A stretch of 64,000 bases of DNA from Lepidostoma basale (taxonomy: Eukaryota > Arthropoda > Insecta > Trichoptera > Lepidostomatidae): the NCBI GenBank assembly GCA_022606425.2, contig JAHDVF020001307.1:186001-250000 (forward strand), written 5' to 3'. Under the pieces are notes generated by a model. The model ran no database searches, was not told where the DNA came from, and saw only the letters and a program-made list of their open reading frames with translations. Made by a program: the position numbers and the translations under genes. Of this stretch, positions 26,701 to 38,700 are shown in pieces (position 1 is the stretch's first letter; every line of letters starts with the position of its first letter).

Positions 26701-29700
26701 CCACGTCCACTTGTATATGTCTTTCCTAGGTAACTGTGTGGATGATATGACCATATTCCTGGACCCAGCAAAATCTATGACTCGGAACCCATTGTTATTA
26801 CTATCCACATGTAGGCTGTGTCTTCCTGTAATATGTTGGTGTGCTGTGTCTCGACCTATTTTCGCATTGAAATCACATATAACAATTTTTATATCGTTCG
26901 AGGGTATTGAGTCAAAACATGTTCCAATTTATGATAAAAAGTGTCCTTAATTGCATTATCCTTATCTTCAGTCTCTGCATGCACGTTTATCATTGAAACG
27001 TTAAAGAATCTGGTTTTAATACGGAGAACACATATTCGCTCGTTTATAGGTCTGAAACCAATAATACTGTTTTTCACATTTTCGTCCACTATAAACGCAA
27101 CCCCGAGTTGATGGTGCTTCTTGCTACCGCTGTGTAGAACCGTGTGAGTTGTGGTGTCAAACGTCTCACTGTTCAGCCACCTTGTTTCCTGCACCGCCAT
27201 TATTTGTACCTTATACTTCTTCATCTCTGCAGTTAGCTCTCTAAGAGCTCCACTTCTATTCAGCGTTCTAACATTCCAAGTGCCAATTCGTATGTCCATA
27301 TTTCGTTTGCCGGGTCTAGTCCGAGTTCCAGTCCTTGTCCGAGGCTCTGCGTCTGGTTTCGTAATCATTGCTTTTTTATGGGGAGAAGTTATTAGCATCT
27401 CGCCCAACCCCCTACCAGGAGGGCCAGGGTTTTTCTGTTGGGGATTTCCTTCCCTTAGCTGGGTGGTTCCGGTTTTATGGCGCCAGAAGTTCGCCATTCA
27501 TCCTCTCCTATCTGCTATGGCTGATGGTATTGCCAGTGGCCACATTGCCCGGGGCTCGCGGGGCCTAAGAGACCACTCGTGGACGCTAGGAGTAGGACTA
27601 TTGGTAGTGTTGCTGATGGAATGCAACTGTGGCATTTCACGGCATTTAAGTGACACATATTTCCCAGCAAAATATGCATCTCCGTGACCCTACCAAACTT
27701 TGAGCACCCCTGAGGAACTTCACTGAGTTAAAATCCGAGAGCGAATAAAATACAATTTGTGTTTGACAGTGTTTAAAAGGCTCGACACCAGAGAGCACCA
27801 GCATATACCGGAACTCTGCGTGACACCCATGCCAACGGAAAGGCAACGTTCACTCCGATCAGTAGAAACAAGTGCAAACAACATAACAATTTAAGTTAGA
27901 GCCAATAAAGCAAGTTTCTATGATCGTGCTTTCAGCGTTGCGGGTCCGTTGACGTGGAATAGCCTCCAAGTGAAGCAGTCCATCCTGGTGAAGCAGAACC
28001 TGGTGAAGAGTACAGGTATAAAATTCAATAGTTAACTAACTAATCATCACGCCGTCTACCAGAATGGGTAGACAGAAAGAATGGACTGCCACACTTTTCT
28101 TTCCTGATATACTTCTCTCAAATCCTCAACATTTATACATCGTGTCATGCACGCACGTTGATTTCTCCGACTCCTCACGTGGCCGACATTCAATATTTGG
28201 TTTATTTGATCGTGCCACGTTTTCCTCGATATGCCTCTAATTCTATGATAATTCTATTTACATGGTTAACATATACTTTTTTATCATTATTTCTTCATTC
28301 ATTCTTTTCGTGTGTCCAAACCATCTTAATGATCCTTTCATTATTTTGTTCATAACACTTTCATTCGAACCGCATTCACTTCTTATATGTATTTTTTTAT
28401 TCGACACTCTTTCTACACATTAGTCTGATTAATATTTTTTTTTCTATAAAATTAAGTTTTAAAACAAAGCATTTTTTGCTAAATTTATTAATTAAACAAA
28501 AAGTCTATTTTGAGAAGTCCAATCAATGAACATTAATATGCCAGACGCTTTTCTGCATAACCATTATTTTTATTTTCCGACGACAAAGAGAACTTTGAAT
28601 TTGGAATGAATGGGGCAATTAGAGATGGGATCCATAGAGAATATTTCGAGTGGCCGCGGGTACCTGCTCCGAATGAAATTCAATGCGGCATGGACTGCAT
28701 TTAATAATTACTGCGAAATAATATTATTGAACTCTTAAAACGAGCTATTTGTGAACTCTGCAGTTTACGTAATGGGGTAAATTCTTGCCAATTCAATTTA
28801 TTAATATTTTTTGCAATAATTTTTTTATGAAACACTGTTTTTAATACTTTGTATAAAAACCGCATTATGAGTAAGTAGCCCCAACTGGTTTCACTCTGTA
28901 GTACTCTGTGTCTCCAGTTTTGTGTATAGCCCTGAGGAAAATTCGCTACAGAGTGAAACCGGTTGGCGCTTATACTCATAGTAAAGTGGTTTTTACTCGT
29001 ATACATAGTGTTAGCTTCTTATCAATTTTTTCATTCAATGTTTGAACAATACTGTATATTGTACATAAGATGGAATAAAATTGTTGGTAGTTTTCGATCT
29101 CATACATATATATTTTTTTTATTAATTTATTTAAAAAAAAACAATTGGGTTATATGGATACATTTTTAGATCTTACTATTAATTATGTATTGTTTCAGAT
29201 ATATTTTATATTGAGTTGTAGTGAGACTCCTTGTGTCTTTTGGTAGTTAATTGTAAAGTTTCAGTCCATTGTTCAATATCCTTGATTGTCCTGTCTTAGT
29301 TCGTGCATTCGGTAAGTGGTATCTGTCACAGTTCCTGGTCCAGTGTCTGTGTATGTCTAAATTTTTAGTTAGTTTGTAGCTGCTGTCTGTGTCTTTTCCA
29401 TGGTCACTCTGTGTACAATTTTTAAGGTTTCATATTTGGTCAGGTCTGATATGTCCATTATACCTGTATGTCTGCGTATGTTTGAAAATAGTGTTATCAA
29501 CAAGAAATGCATTGAGTTTACGCCTTGTCTACGAGGTCTGTCCATTAAATACGCGAACTGCGTTGCCCGGGTGGTCTTCAGATGAAATTCGCGCAAGAGC
29601 ACTGGCTACTTCGTTACCAGGTGAGCCACTAAGTGAATCCGTAATCAACAAAACGTCGAGTTAAACGTACCGCTCGAACGGGGAATTTTATTGTAGCGTG

Positions 29701-32700
29701 TGTTTTATGCTCCTGTCGACAATGGAGATTGACAAACAGATATGAAATAACAAGTCAACATCAAATTTCTGGTGAAATTTGGGAAAAATTATCGGAAAAT
29801 CCATGAAATGTTTAAGACTGTTTATGGAGCTAGGACACTGAAGAAAACTGCCCTTTTTAAGTGGATCAATTGTTTTGATGAGGGCCGTGAAGACTGCAAG
29901 GACGATACAAGTTCAGGACGACCGTTGACTTCCTGTGTTGATGAAAACATTGAACGTGTTCGGTTTGTTATGCTTTCCAATCATCGATTAACTGTTCAGA
30001 TGATTGCTGATGAACTAAATTTAGGAAAATCGTCTGTGCACCCGATTTTAACAGAACATTTGAAGTTGAGAAAATCTAGACAATCCGCCTTCACATACAT
30101 CACTGATTGTCCTTCAGTTTCTGACCCGTAATGCGATCTCTGTGATTGATCATCCTCCCTATTCATCAGATTTAGCCCCTGACGACTTCTTTTTGTGTAG
30201 ACGTGTAGACGTGAAACGAAAAAGCAGCTAAAGAGCCTGACTCTTGAAGACTTCCAGGAATGTTTTGATCAATGGAAACGGAGGTGGGACAAGTGCATTA
30301 ATACAAATGGGGAGCATTTTTAAGGGGATAAAATTTATCTACCCCAAATTCTGGAACATAAAAAAAATTTGTTCGCGTATTTATTGGACAGACCTAGTAT
30401 AATTTGGTCAAACTAAAATAAAACCACGTTTTATGACTTTTTCAATTCAGCACAATTTTAAACATTGACTATCAAGCCGAAACCTCACAAACCATTCTAC
30501 TTTGTTTAGTGTCACGCGTGCTTGTCGATGTATTGATATTTGATTATGCCATAAAATTTTTCATTAGAAGTCAAGACAATGAAATATAATACATATTATA
30601 CTCGTATATTACAGAGGGCCATCATAATATAAATAGGCAAAAACGCGCATATCGTCAAGAAAAAGAACTAGAATATTTTTAATACAAGAGAGCACGAGGA
30701 ATACTTCGATTATCTCCGAAATTAATTCGAAATGCGCACGATGCGCACGATGCGCAAGCGCGAGAACGTTTCTGGATAATTTTTAATTTTGCTCCGATTA
30801 TTGTTGTATAGCAGTAGTGTAGAAAACAATTTGAAGTTGTTAATTGTGAAATTTTTAACGTGTGTGAAAAAAAAATATTTACATTAAAATTTTCACTTAT
30901 TACTGATTACGACTGTTCAGTGAACCAAGAGGGAAGAAAATCTTTACTTCCGTGAATATTTCACGGGTTGCAACTGGTCTTATTTTATTCTCTTAAGAAG
31001 TCTTTTGGTTTCGAGTTTCGCAGACAGCAAGCGCTAATGAAGCGAATGGCGAAATTCTCACCATCACCTTTAATCTAATAATAGTAAATACGTGTCATTT
31101 GAGAAAAAAAACATGTGATTTATCTCACTACTATACCTAAGCACGATTATGGAATGGTAGCGCGGTTTCTAACATCACCACCAGTTTTCGCTATTGCCTT
31201 TGGCGGGAAAGCCAATCAGCGTTTTCAGGAAGTGACGCGTATTTTAGAATTTAGAAGCGACGCCGATGCTCAAAGAAACGGCGGCAGATGCGCTCCGAGC
31301 ACGACGCCGACGGGCGTTCGTATGTTTTATTCAGGCGAATAACCACACTCCAGGTGCCAATGCATCTGAGACGAGATAAAAAAGATCTTAATGAACCATT
31401 TTCTACGTTATAGCCAACGTTATAAATAAATGATAAACATTTTCTGAGAGACGTTTAATTAAATAAGATGCTAAGTGCCATTTGAGTATTTAAAATAATG
31501 CATAATATTACATATCGGTGATACTACATATCGGTCTTAAAAGGGAGACTTCGCACATAATCGGTTAACTTCAGCGTTGTAGAGTAACTACGACTCACCA
31601 ATAATATAATATAAGGCTAATTTGTATAACGCCGTTTTCGTGAATAGCTCACCTCAAGGGCGCTTTGACAATGTTTTTAGTCATCTGACACCAGCAATCA
31701 GATAATCGTTGTTTATATTTTATGCGATATTTAAAAAGGTGAGTTTTTAGGTGAGATTTAGAATCAGTCGGATTGTCAATGCAATGCCTGCCCTTGCGAA
31801 AGCCAGATCTCCGAAATTTGTCCGGGGTTGCGCTTTGGCTCAACTAATCTGCCTATTGCCGAGGAGTTTGCCGATCGAAGCGTAGATTGCCGCGTGTTAG
31901 GGCTATCAGCAATACAAAGTTCGGATATAGGCTGGTGCCATTCCGTAAAGCGGTTTAAAAACCGCCCAGTATAACCGATACTCTCTTTCTTATGCCCGGT
32001 ATCTATTACTTACCACAGGATCTTTAATCTTCTCCGTCCACTCCACTTATTTCATCCGTCTAATTGGTCCCTAATCCTTTTAGCACCTCTCCCAATTCTC
32101 AATTTGCCTTCCGTATAATCCCCTGTCCAGAATGTCCATCGGTCTTTGGTCCAGAGGATGGTTTTTAAGCTTTCTATACAAGTCAAAATCTGTGAGTCTT
32201 ATTATGGTAGTCTACGAACATGTCCATAAAATTTAAACCACATTTTTCTAATTTCTGCCGCAAGCATAGACATTTTTTTTAGTTGTTATTCGAAATATCA
32301 ATCAATGGTATCTTCTGTTTTTTTAGAGAATAGGTATATTGTCTTTTTGTATCGAACAATCTCTCATTCGTTCCTGGTATTTTATCTGTTCTTAAACAAA
32401 TGCCTTAAACTTTCAATATGTTAGGAATGTCTTTTGAGAAAATAAACTGATTTGATTTGATTTGAATTTAAATATTAAGAGTACAGTGAAGTATAATATT
32501 ATAGTAGTATAGTAGTCGAGTCGACCTTCGTGGCAGAGTGCAAAGAGCTCTGACTTACATACCGAAGGTCCCGGGTTCGATTCCCGGCGATGGCAGTGTG
32601 ATTGTCACACTGTCTTTGGTCTGGTGTAGAATTCTCGTGACAATAAAATGGCGGTAGACTGGGCTACCTATCACATGTTATAAGAATCAATATAATAGAT

Positions 32701-35700
32701 AAAATAAATTGTATACACTAATTGGGTTCAAACGACCTGTTGTATACAAGGAAAGAAATGAAAAACATAATTAATATTTAAAAAAAAATGAAAAACATTT
32801 CCAATTTTCATAGGAAGCACTAACATTGTGGTTAGACATTTTAAACTTATAGATATAAAATAATAAAACATTTTGTATTTAACAAGGTATGATTATTATA
32901 ATTGATGCCAACTAGTTTCGCTTGGACCCAAGCTTCATCAGGGCAGTATAACAACTGTTGTTAGTTGTTATATTACCTCGATGAAGCTTGGGTCCAAGCG
33001 AATCTAGTTGGCATCAATTATAATAATCATACCGTGGTTAAATACAAAGTGTTTTATTGTTTTATATTTATTACTAACTAACTAACTTACCATCACGCCG
33101 TCTCTCCGGAGGGGTAGGCAGAAAGAATGGAACGCCACACTGTTCTGTCCTGACATACGTCTCTCGCTTCCTCTACATTCATACATCTTGTCATGCACGC
33201 ACGTCGATTTTTCCGACTCCTCACGTGACCGACATTCAATATTTGATTGATTTGATCGTGCCACGTTTTTCTCGGCCTTCCTCTATTTCTAGCTCCGTTC
33301 ACGCCGTTTACATATACCTTCTTTACCATTCTGTCTTCACTCATTCTTTCCATGTGTCCAAACCATCTTAATGACCCTTTCCTTATTTTGTTCATTACAC
33401 TTTCATTCGCACCACATTCACTTCTTATACTTGCATTTGTCACTCTATCATATACAGATTTGCCACACATTCGTCTTAGAGATCTAACTTCTACTGCATT
33501 TATTTTACTTTCATCCTTCTTTTGCCAGTTCCATGCTTCACTTCCATACATAAGGGTCGGCACAAGAACACCATTGTGCACTGCCATCTTAGCTTTTTTG
33601 GATAGGCTTTTGTTTGCGATGACAACTTTAAGTGCACCATTTATTCTGTTGCCTGCCCCAACCCTTCTTTCAATATCCTTCTCCACCTTCCCATCCTTTG
33701 TAAACATACTTCCTAAATAAACAAATTCATCCACTTGTTCCAGATTTTCACCGTTTACACTAATGTTGCAGACTGTCATGCTTCCTTCTTTTTCGAAAAT
33801 CATTACCTAAGACTTATTCACATTCATCATCAAATCGTATCGCTTGCATACCTCATACATACTAAACACCAGGGCTTGCAGTTCATGCTCGTTGTCTGCA
33901 AGTAGCACAGCGTCGTCCGCATTCAACAAACAGCTTACTGACACACCGTTCATTTTTGCACCTGCTTCCAACCCTTTCAGCTCTTTCATACACTTGTCCA
34001 TATATAGATTAAACAACCATGGGACACATTACACACCCCTGTTTGACACCTTTATTGATTTATATTTATAAAAAAAATATTATATTTTCATTTGCTCTAC
34101 AGCCTGCCAAGTCTTCCCATTCAAAGGTCCAACACAAGCGAAGATACGTTAGAATCCCGGTACATTTGTACAATATCGTTTCCCAAACGTTCCCAAAGGG
34201 AAGCCGCCAGCAAATACTGCCATTTCACATAACCCAATAACATTATTTGACAAGTTCGTGATTGCCTCGCTAAGGGTGTCGTAAATAAATTATTCAGGGC
34301 TACAAGCGGAGGTTTCCGAAGGACTGTTTGTTATTCAGGGGATAATATCTGGAGCGATTGTCTTCAGAATCAAATAAACATATTATTTGATTTTTGTATT
34401 ATTGTCAGGTAGGTGCTTTGCAGGGGGGAGGAATATTAAACTTCAAAATTCAAAAATGTTGCAACATCGGTTGCAAAAACAAAGTTTGGTTATAACGATG
34501 TTTTAACTACTTCCACTTTTGTCTTTATTTCGACAGGGACCGATTTCACCAGATTGGCTGGCATCGACTGCGAAAGAAATAAAGACAAAAGTGGAAGTAG
34601 TTATTAAAAAACATCATTTTACTAGTATTTCATTATTCAAAAGATTTCAGTATAATCATTAGATTATCTTAAAAACTCGCTTGTTTAAAATAGTAAAAAC
34701 CTACAAAAGTTCCCAACAAAAGGTTCCATCCCTAATGTATGGAAGCGAAGCATGTAACTGGCAGAAGAAGGATGAAAGCAGAATAAAGGAATGTAGAGCG
34801 GAAGAAGGTATTATGAACAAAATTATGAAAGTATCGCTGCGATGGTTCGGACATATGGAACGCATGGATGGAGAAAGTATACGTTAATGATGTAAATGGA
34901 GTACGGAGTCGAGGTAGACCGAAGAAAACATGGCATGCCCAAATTAATCTAATTTTAAAGGTTGGTCATGTTAAAAGTCGGAGGAATCGACGTGCGTGTA
35001 TGACTCGTTGTATGAATATGGAGGAATCTAGAGAGGTGTGTCAGGATAGCGTGGGTGTGGCGGTCCATTCTCTCTGCCTACCCCTGCGGGGAAACTGCGT
35101 GATAGTTTTTTTGTTTGAACAAAAGTTTACATAAAATTTATATATTTTTACTGTGATATTACACCCAAATTATCTCTTAGTAGAGTTACCTAAAGAAAAC
35201 AGTTTTATTTTATTTATTTTAACTTGACATGGATCTTGTCTTATCGGGAGTACCGGCCCGAAGGCTATTGGACCTCCATATTTTGGAAATTTCTTTGTTG
35301 GGTTTAGAATTTAGAGGTTGGATATTATTTGATGGTGAGATGGAGGTTTCTTTGAGGATGTGGTGGGTTGGATCCGATATGTGGACCTAACTACTCGGGT
35401 AGGGAGAAGTATTAAGAGTGAAGAGTCTAAGGTCTTGGGTGAAGACCGAGGGACGGCGACAATGAGTGACCTTGGGTATGGGCTGGTGGTCTTGGATGAG
35501 GATCGACGTGGCCAATGGTGTATGTGATACACGTTGGGGTAAGTAGGAGAAGGAGCACCATCAAAACAGAAAATCACCCATTGCGGTGCACATGCATGTA
35601 TATGAAACTCTTTTAAACCATCTCACGTTCCGAAAAGTTCTAAAACAACCTCCAAAATTCTTTTTTTGTAATAAAAAATTCAAAGGACAGCTTGTTCACG

Positions 35701-38700
35701 GACGCCATCTTGTTGCACTCTTTAAATTTCAATTTGGAATAAATTTATTCTAAAGGCCGTGCCACACTGTTTGAAACAAGCTCTCCACAGGGGTGACCTT
35801 GGTGGAAAGCTGTGGAGCCCACGGTTGGTGTAGCGTCCACATACTGTTGTAAACAAGCTCTCCACAGGGGTCACCTTTTCGTTCAATACGTCCGCACTCC
35901 ACCGATGCGATGCCGCTATGCAACTGACCTTGACTGATGGAATGTGGAGCGCCCACATGTGGAATGTGTGTTTACAACGGCGGGATCCACACGCTACTAT
36001 GCGCGTCCGTCCACAAAGGTTGTTGAAGGTCAAACGAATTTTTGTTGCAAACAAGTGTCTACACAGTTTTAAATCGCCGGTGGAGACCGATGTGGAAAGC
36101 TTGTTTAAAACAGTGTGGCACGGCTTTAAGATTCGAAACGTTTGAGTAGGTACCTACTGCGATCTGTAGAAAGAAAGTTATAAGGAGGGTAAAACATTTT
36201 CCGACATAAATAAGAACACAATCGATATCGCGTAATGAGATCGTTATGCAGTTGAGTGTCGGTCGTTAACTCCGGAGAGGCGAGCTTAAAGCATTGGAAA
36301 AAGTTAAGTGAATACATAATTATGAATTAATTTGATATTCAAATAGGAAAAAATAATATTCTAGAACTCGATTCGATCTCTGCGAATTTAAAGGTTGATT
36401 CAAGACGACTTTTTTGTCAAATCTTAAATGGAAAGAAATCAAGCAAACAATCTTTTATATTCGTCTTCACTTTGTGTTTTTTATTTTAAAGAAAAAGCTA
36501 ATATTTTATCACAACCCTTGTATATTTCTGAATAAAGAAAACAAGTCAGTTGATTGTAAGACCTTCGTGGCCGAGTGGTGAGTGCATTGACTGCCACCCC
36601 GAAGGTTCCGGGTTCGATTCCCGGCGAGGGCAGTGTGATTGTCACACTGTCTTTGGTCTGGTGTAGAATTCACGTGGCAATAAAATGGCAATAGATTAGC
36701 TACCTATCACATGTCACGATAATCACTATGATAGCTATAATACCCTTTACATCGATTTGGCTCATGCTGTCATGATGTAAAGAGCGATTCAACAAAATAA
36801 TAATAATAATAATGAGAAAAAAGTCTTTAGGTAGTATGTTTACAAGAGATGGGCGAGTGGAGAGGGATATTGAAAGAAGGGTTGGGGCAGGCAACAAAGT
36901 GAATGGTGCACTTAAAGTTGTCATCGCAAACAAAAACCTATCGAAAAAAGCTAGAATGGCAGAGCACAATGGTGTTCTTCTACCGACCCTTATGTATGGA
37001 AGCGAAGCATGGAACTGGCAAAAGAAGGATGAAAGTAGAATAAATGAAGTAGAAATGAGATCTCTTAGACGAATGTGTGGATACTCTGTGTATGATAGAG
37101 TGTCGAATAAAAATATAAGAAGTGAATGCGGTGCAAATGATGGTGTCATGAACAAAATAATGAAAGGATCATTAAGATGGTTTGGACATATGGAAAGAAT
37201 GGTAAAAAAATTATATGTTAATGATGTAAATGGAACCAGAAATAGAGGAAGACCGGGGTAAACGTGGCACGATCAAATAAATAAAATATTGAATGTCGGC
37301 CATGTGAGGAGTCAGAGAAATCGACGCGCGTGCATGACACGATGTATGAATGTTGAGAAATCGAGAGAAATATGTCAGAAAAGAAATGTGTGGCAGTCCA
37401 TTCTTTCTAACTACCCCTTTGGGGAGACGGCGTGATGGTTAGTTAGTTTAACATTAAATATGTAATAATAAATATAATACACTGAGAAAAATTGTACTAA
37501 GATGGGCAGCTTTTGGAAAAATATCGGTATACAGATCAATCTGAAGATAAAAGTATACGAAGCGTGTCTTCTGCCGGTTGCCACTTATGGCCGCGAAACT
37601 GTAACATTATTCAAACAAAGTGTCATAAAACTATAAGCGACCCAAAGAACCATATTAAGAATAAGCCTTAGAGACAGAAACGATACCTTGAGACAAAAAA
37701 CAAAGGTCACTGACATCATCCAACACATAGCGACCAGTGGCGGTACTCCCATAGAAGCCCAGAAGCCCGGCTTGCGTAAGAAATTTTGAATCAAAACCCC
37801 CAAATCTAAGTAATCATGCCCCCGCATAAACCAACAACCCACCAAATCACCTTCCAACAATGTTCCCATCAGACTAAGAGTAATAGCCACAAGAGCTGAA
37901 CCTCTGTAAGCCAGAAGAGGTTTTGATTCAAAAAAATTTACGCAAGCCGGGCTTCTGGGCTTCTATGGGAGTACCGCCACTGATAGCGACTCTAAAATGG
38001 CAACGGGCGGTCAAGTAACCAGAAACTCTAACGAATAATGCAGAAGAAGACTGCTGACTTGGAGATTACGGACCGCAAAGAGAAGTGGAGGGCGACCGCA
38101 ACCAACTGACTGACGTGGGCATTACCTGCAGTCTGCACAAGACAGAGTGACGTGGAAGCGAATGGATGAAGCCTTTGTCCAGGAGTGGACGGAAACAGTT
38201 TTAAGAAGAATAAATACAATGAATGTATTTAAGAATAATGATTAATCATTTTTGGTATATTTTCTGAAGTCTTTTGATTTATAGGACGTTTAAGAATATC
38301 GCTGAACCATTTTATTCGGGGGAAATGTTCAGAGTATAAAAAGCATTCAAATAAGCGAATCAATGGAGGCATTCAATGCAAAGGAGAGCAGTAATCACTC
38401 ACTGCCCTAATTCAAGCTACAGAAAGGAAAACAATTAATTACAAAGTGGAATGAATGTAAAACTAAGTGGTAAAATTGTGGAAAGAACGTTTCAAAGGCG
38501 TTTTTTCGCTTGCTTACATTTTCAAATCCATTTTTTTTTCTTCAAATATATAATACATTATAATTATAAATTCCATTGCCGCTCCCATCCATCCATCCAT
38601 CAATGGATAGGGGGCGGTGGCGTGCTTTGGCAGAGGCCAACGTTCAGCAGTGAATGACAGACAGCTGATGATGATGATGATGATGAATTATACATACATT

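Larger units (their letters stand above)
24362..27704 (-). mobile_element. Nearly full-length RTE-type LINE
   Basis: The element is 3.34 kb, the usual RTE size. It is flanked by a likely 13-14 bp target duplication (CCTGAAGGAACTTC on the left, CCTGAGGAACTTC on the right) and ends in a short (GAA)n tail at the left border. On the minus strand an untranslated leader is followed by one long coding region with an apurinic-type endonuclease and reverse transcriptase, broken by one frameshift near 26905-26915. Confidence 0.88.

Noticed and set aside
24376..26808. 810-residue frame as a host gene
   Set aside because: It has the complete motif set of an RTE reverse transcriptase and lies within a target-site-duplicated insertion.
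29772..30131. 119-residue frame as an independent gene
   Set aside because: It is the N-terminal half of a mariner transposase inside TA-flanked inverted repeats with an internal deletion.
32523..32600. tRNA genes at the three GGTTCGATTCC sites
   Set aside because: All three share a long non-tRNA body and tail and lack a clean cloverleaf with intact anticodon arm, so they are SINE heads.
32849..33070. CRISPR-like or assembly-artefact explanation for the palindromes
   Set aside because: This is a eukaryotic nuclear window. Arms carry independent substitutions and families recur at several loci, which a simple artefact would not give. Read-level checks are still advisable.
34494..34617. Palindrome I as a hammerhead-like locus
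   Set aside because: The shape fits, but neither strand has CTGANGA followed by a hairpin and GAAAC with a GTH site.
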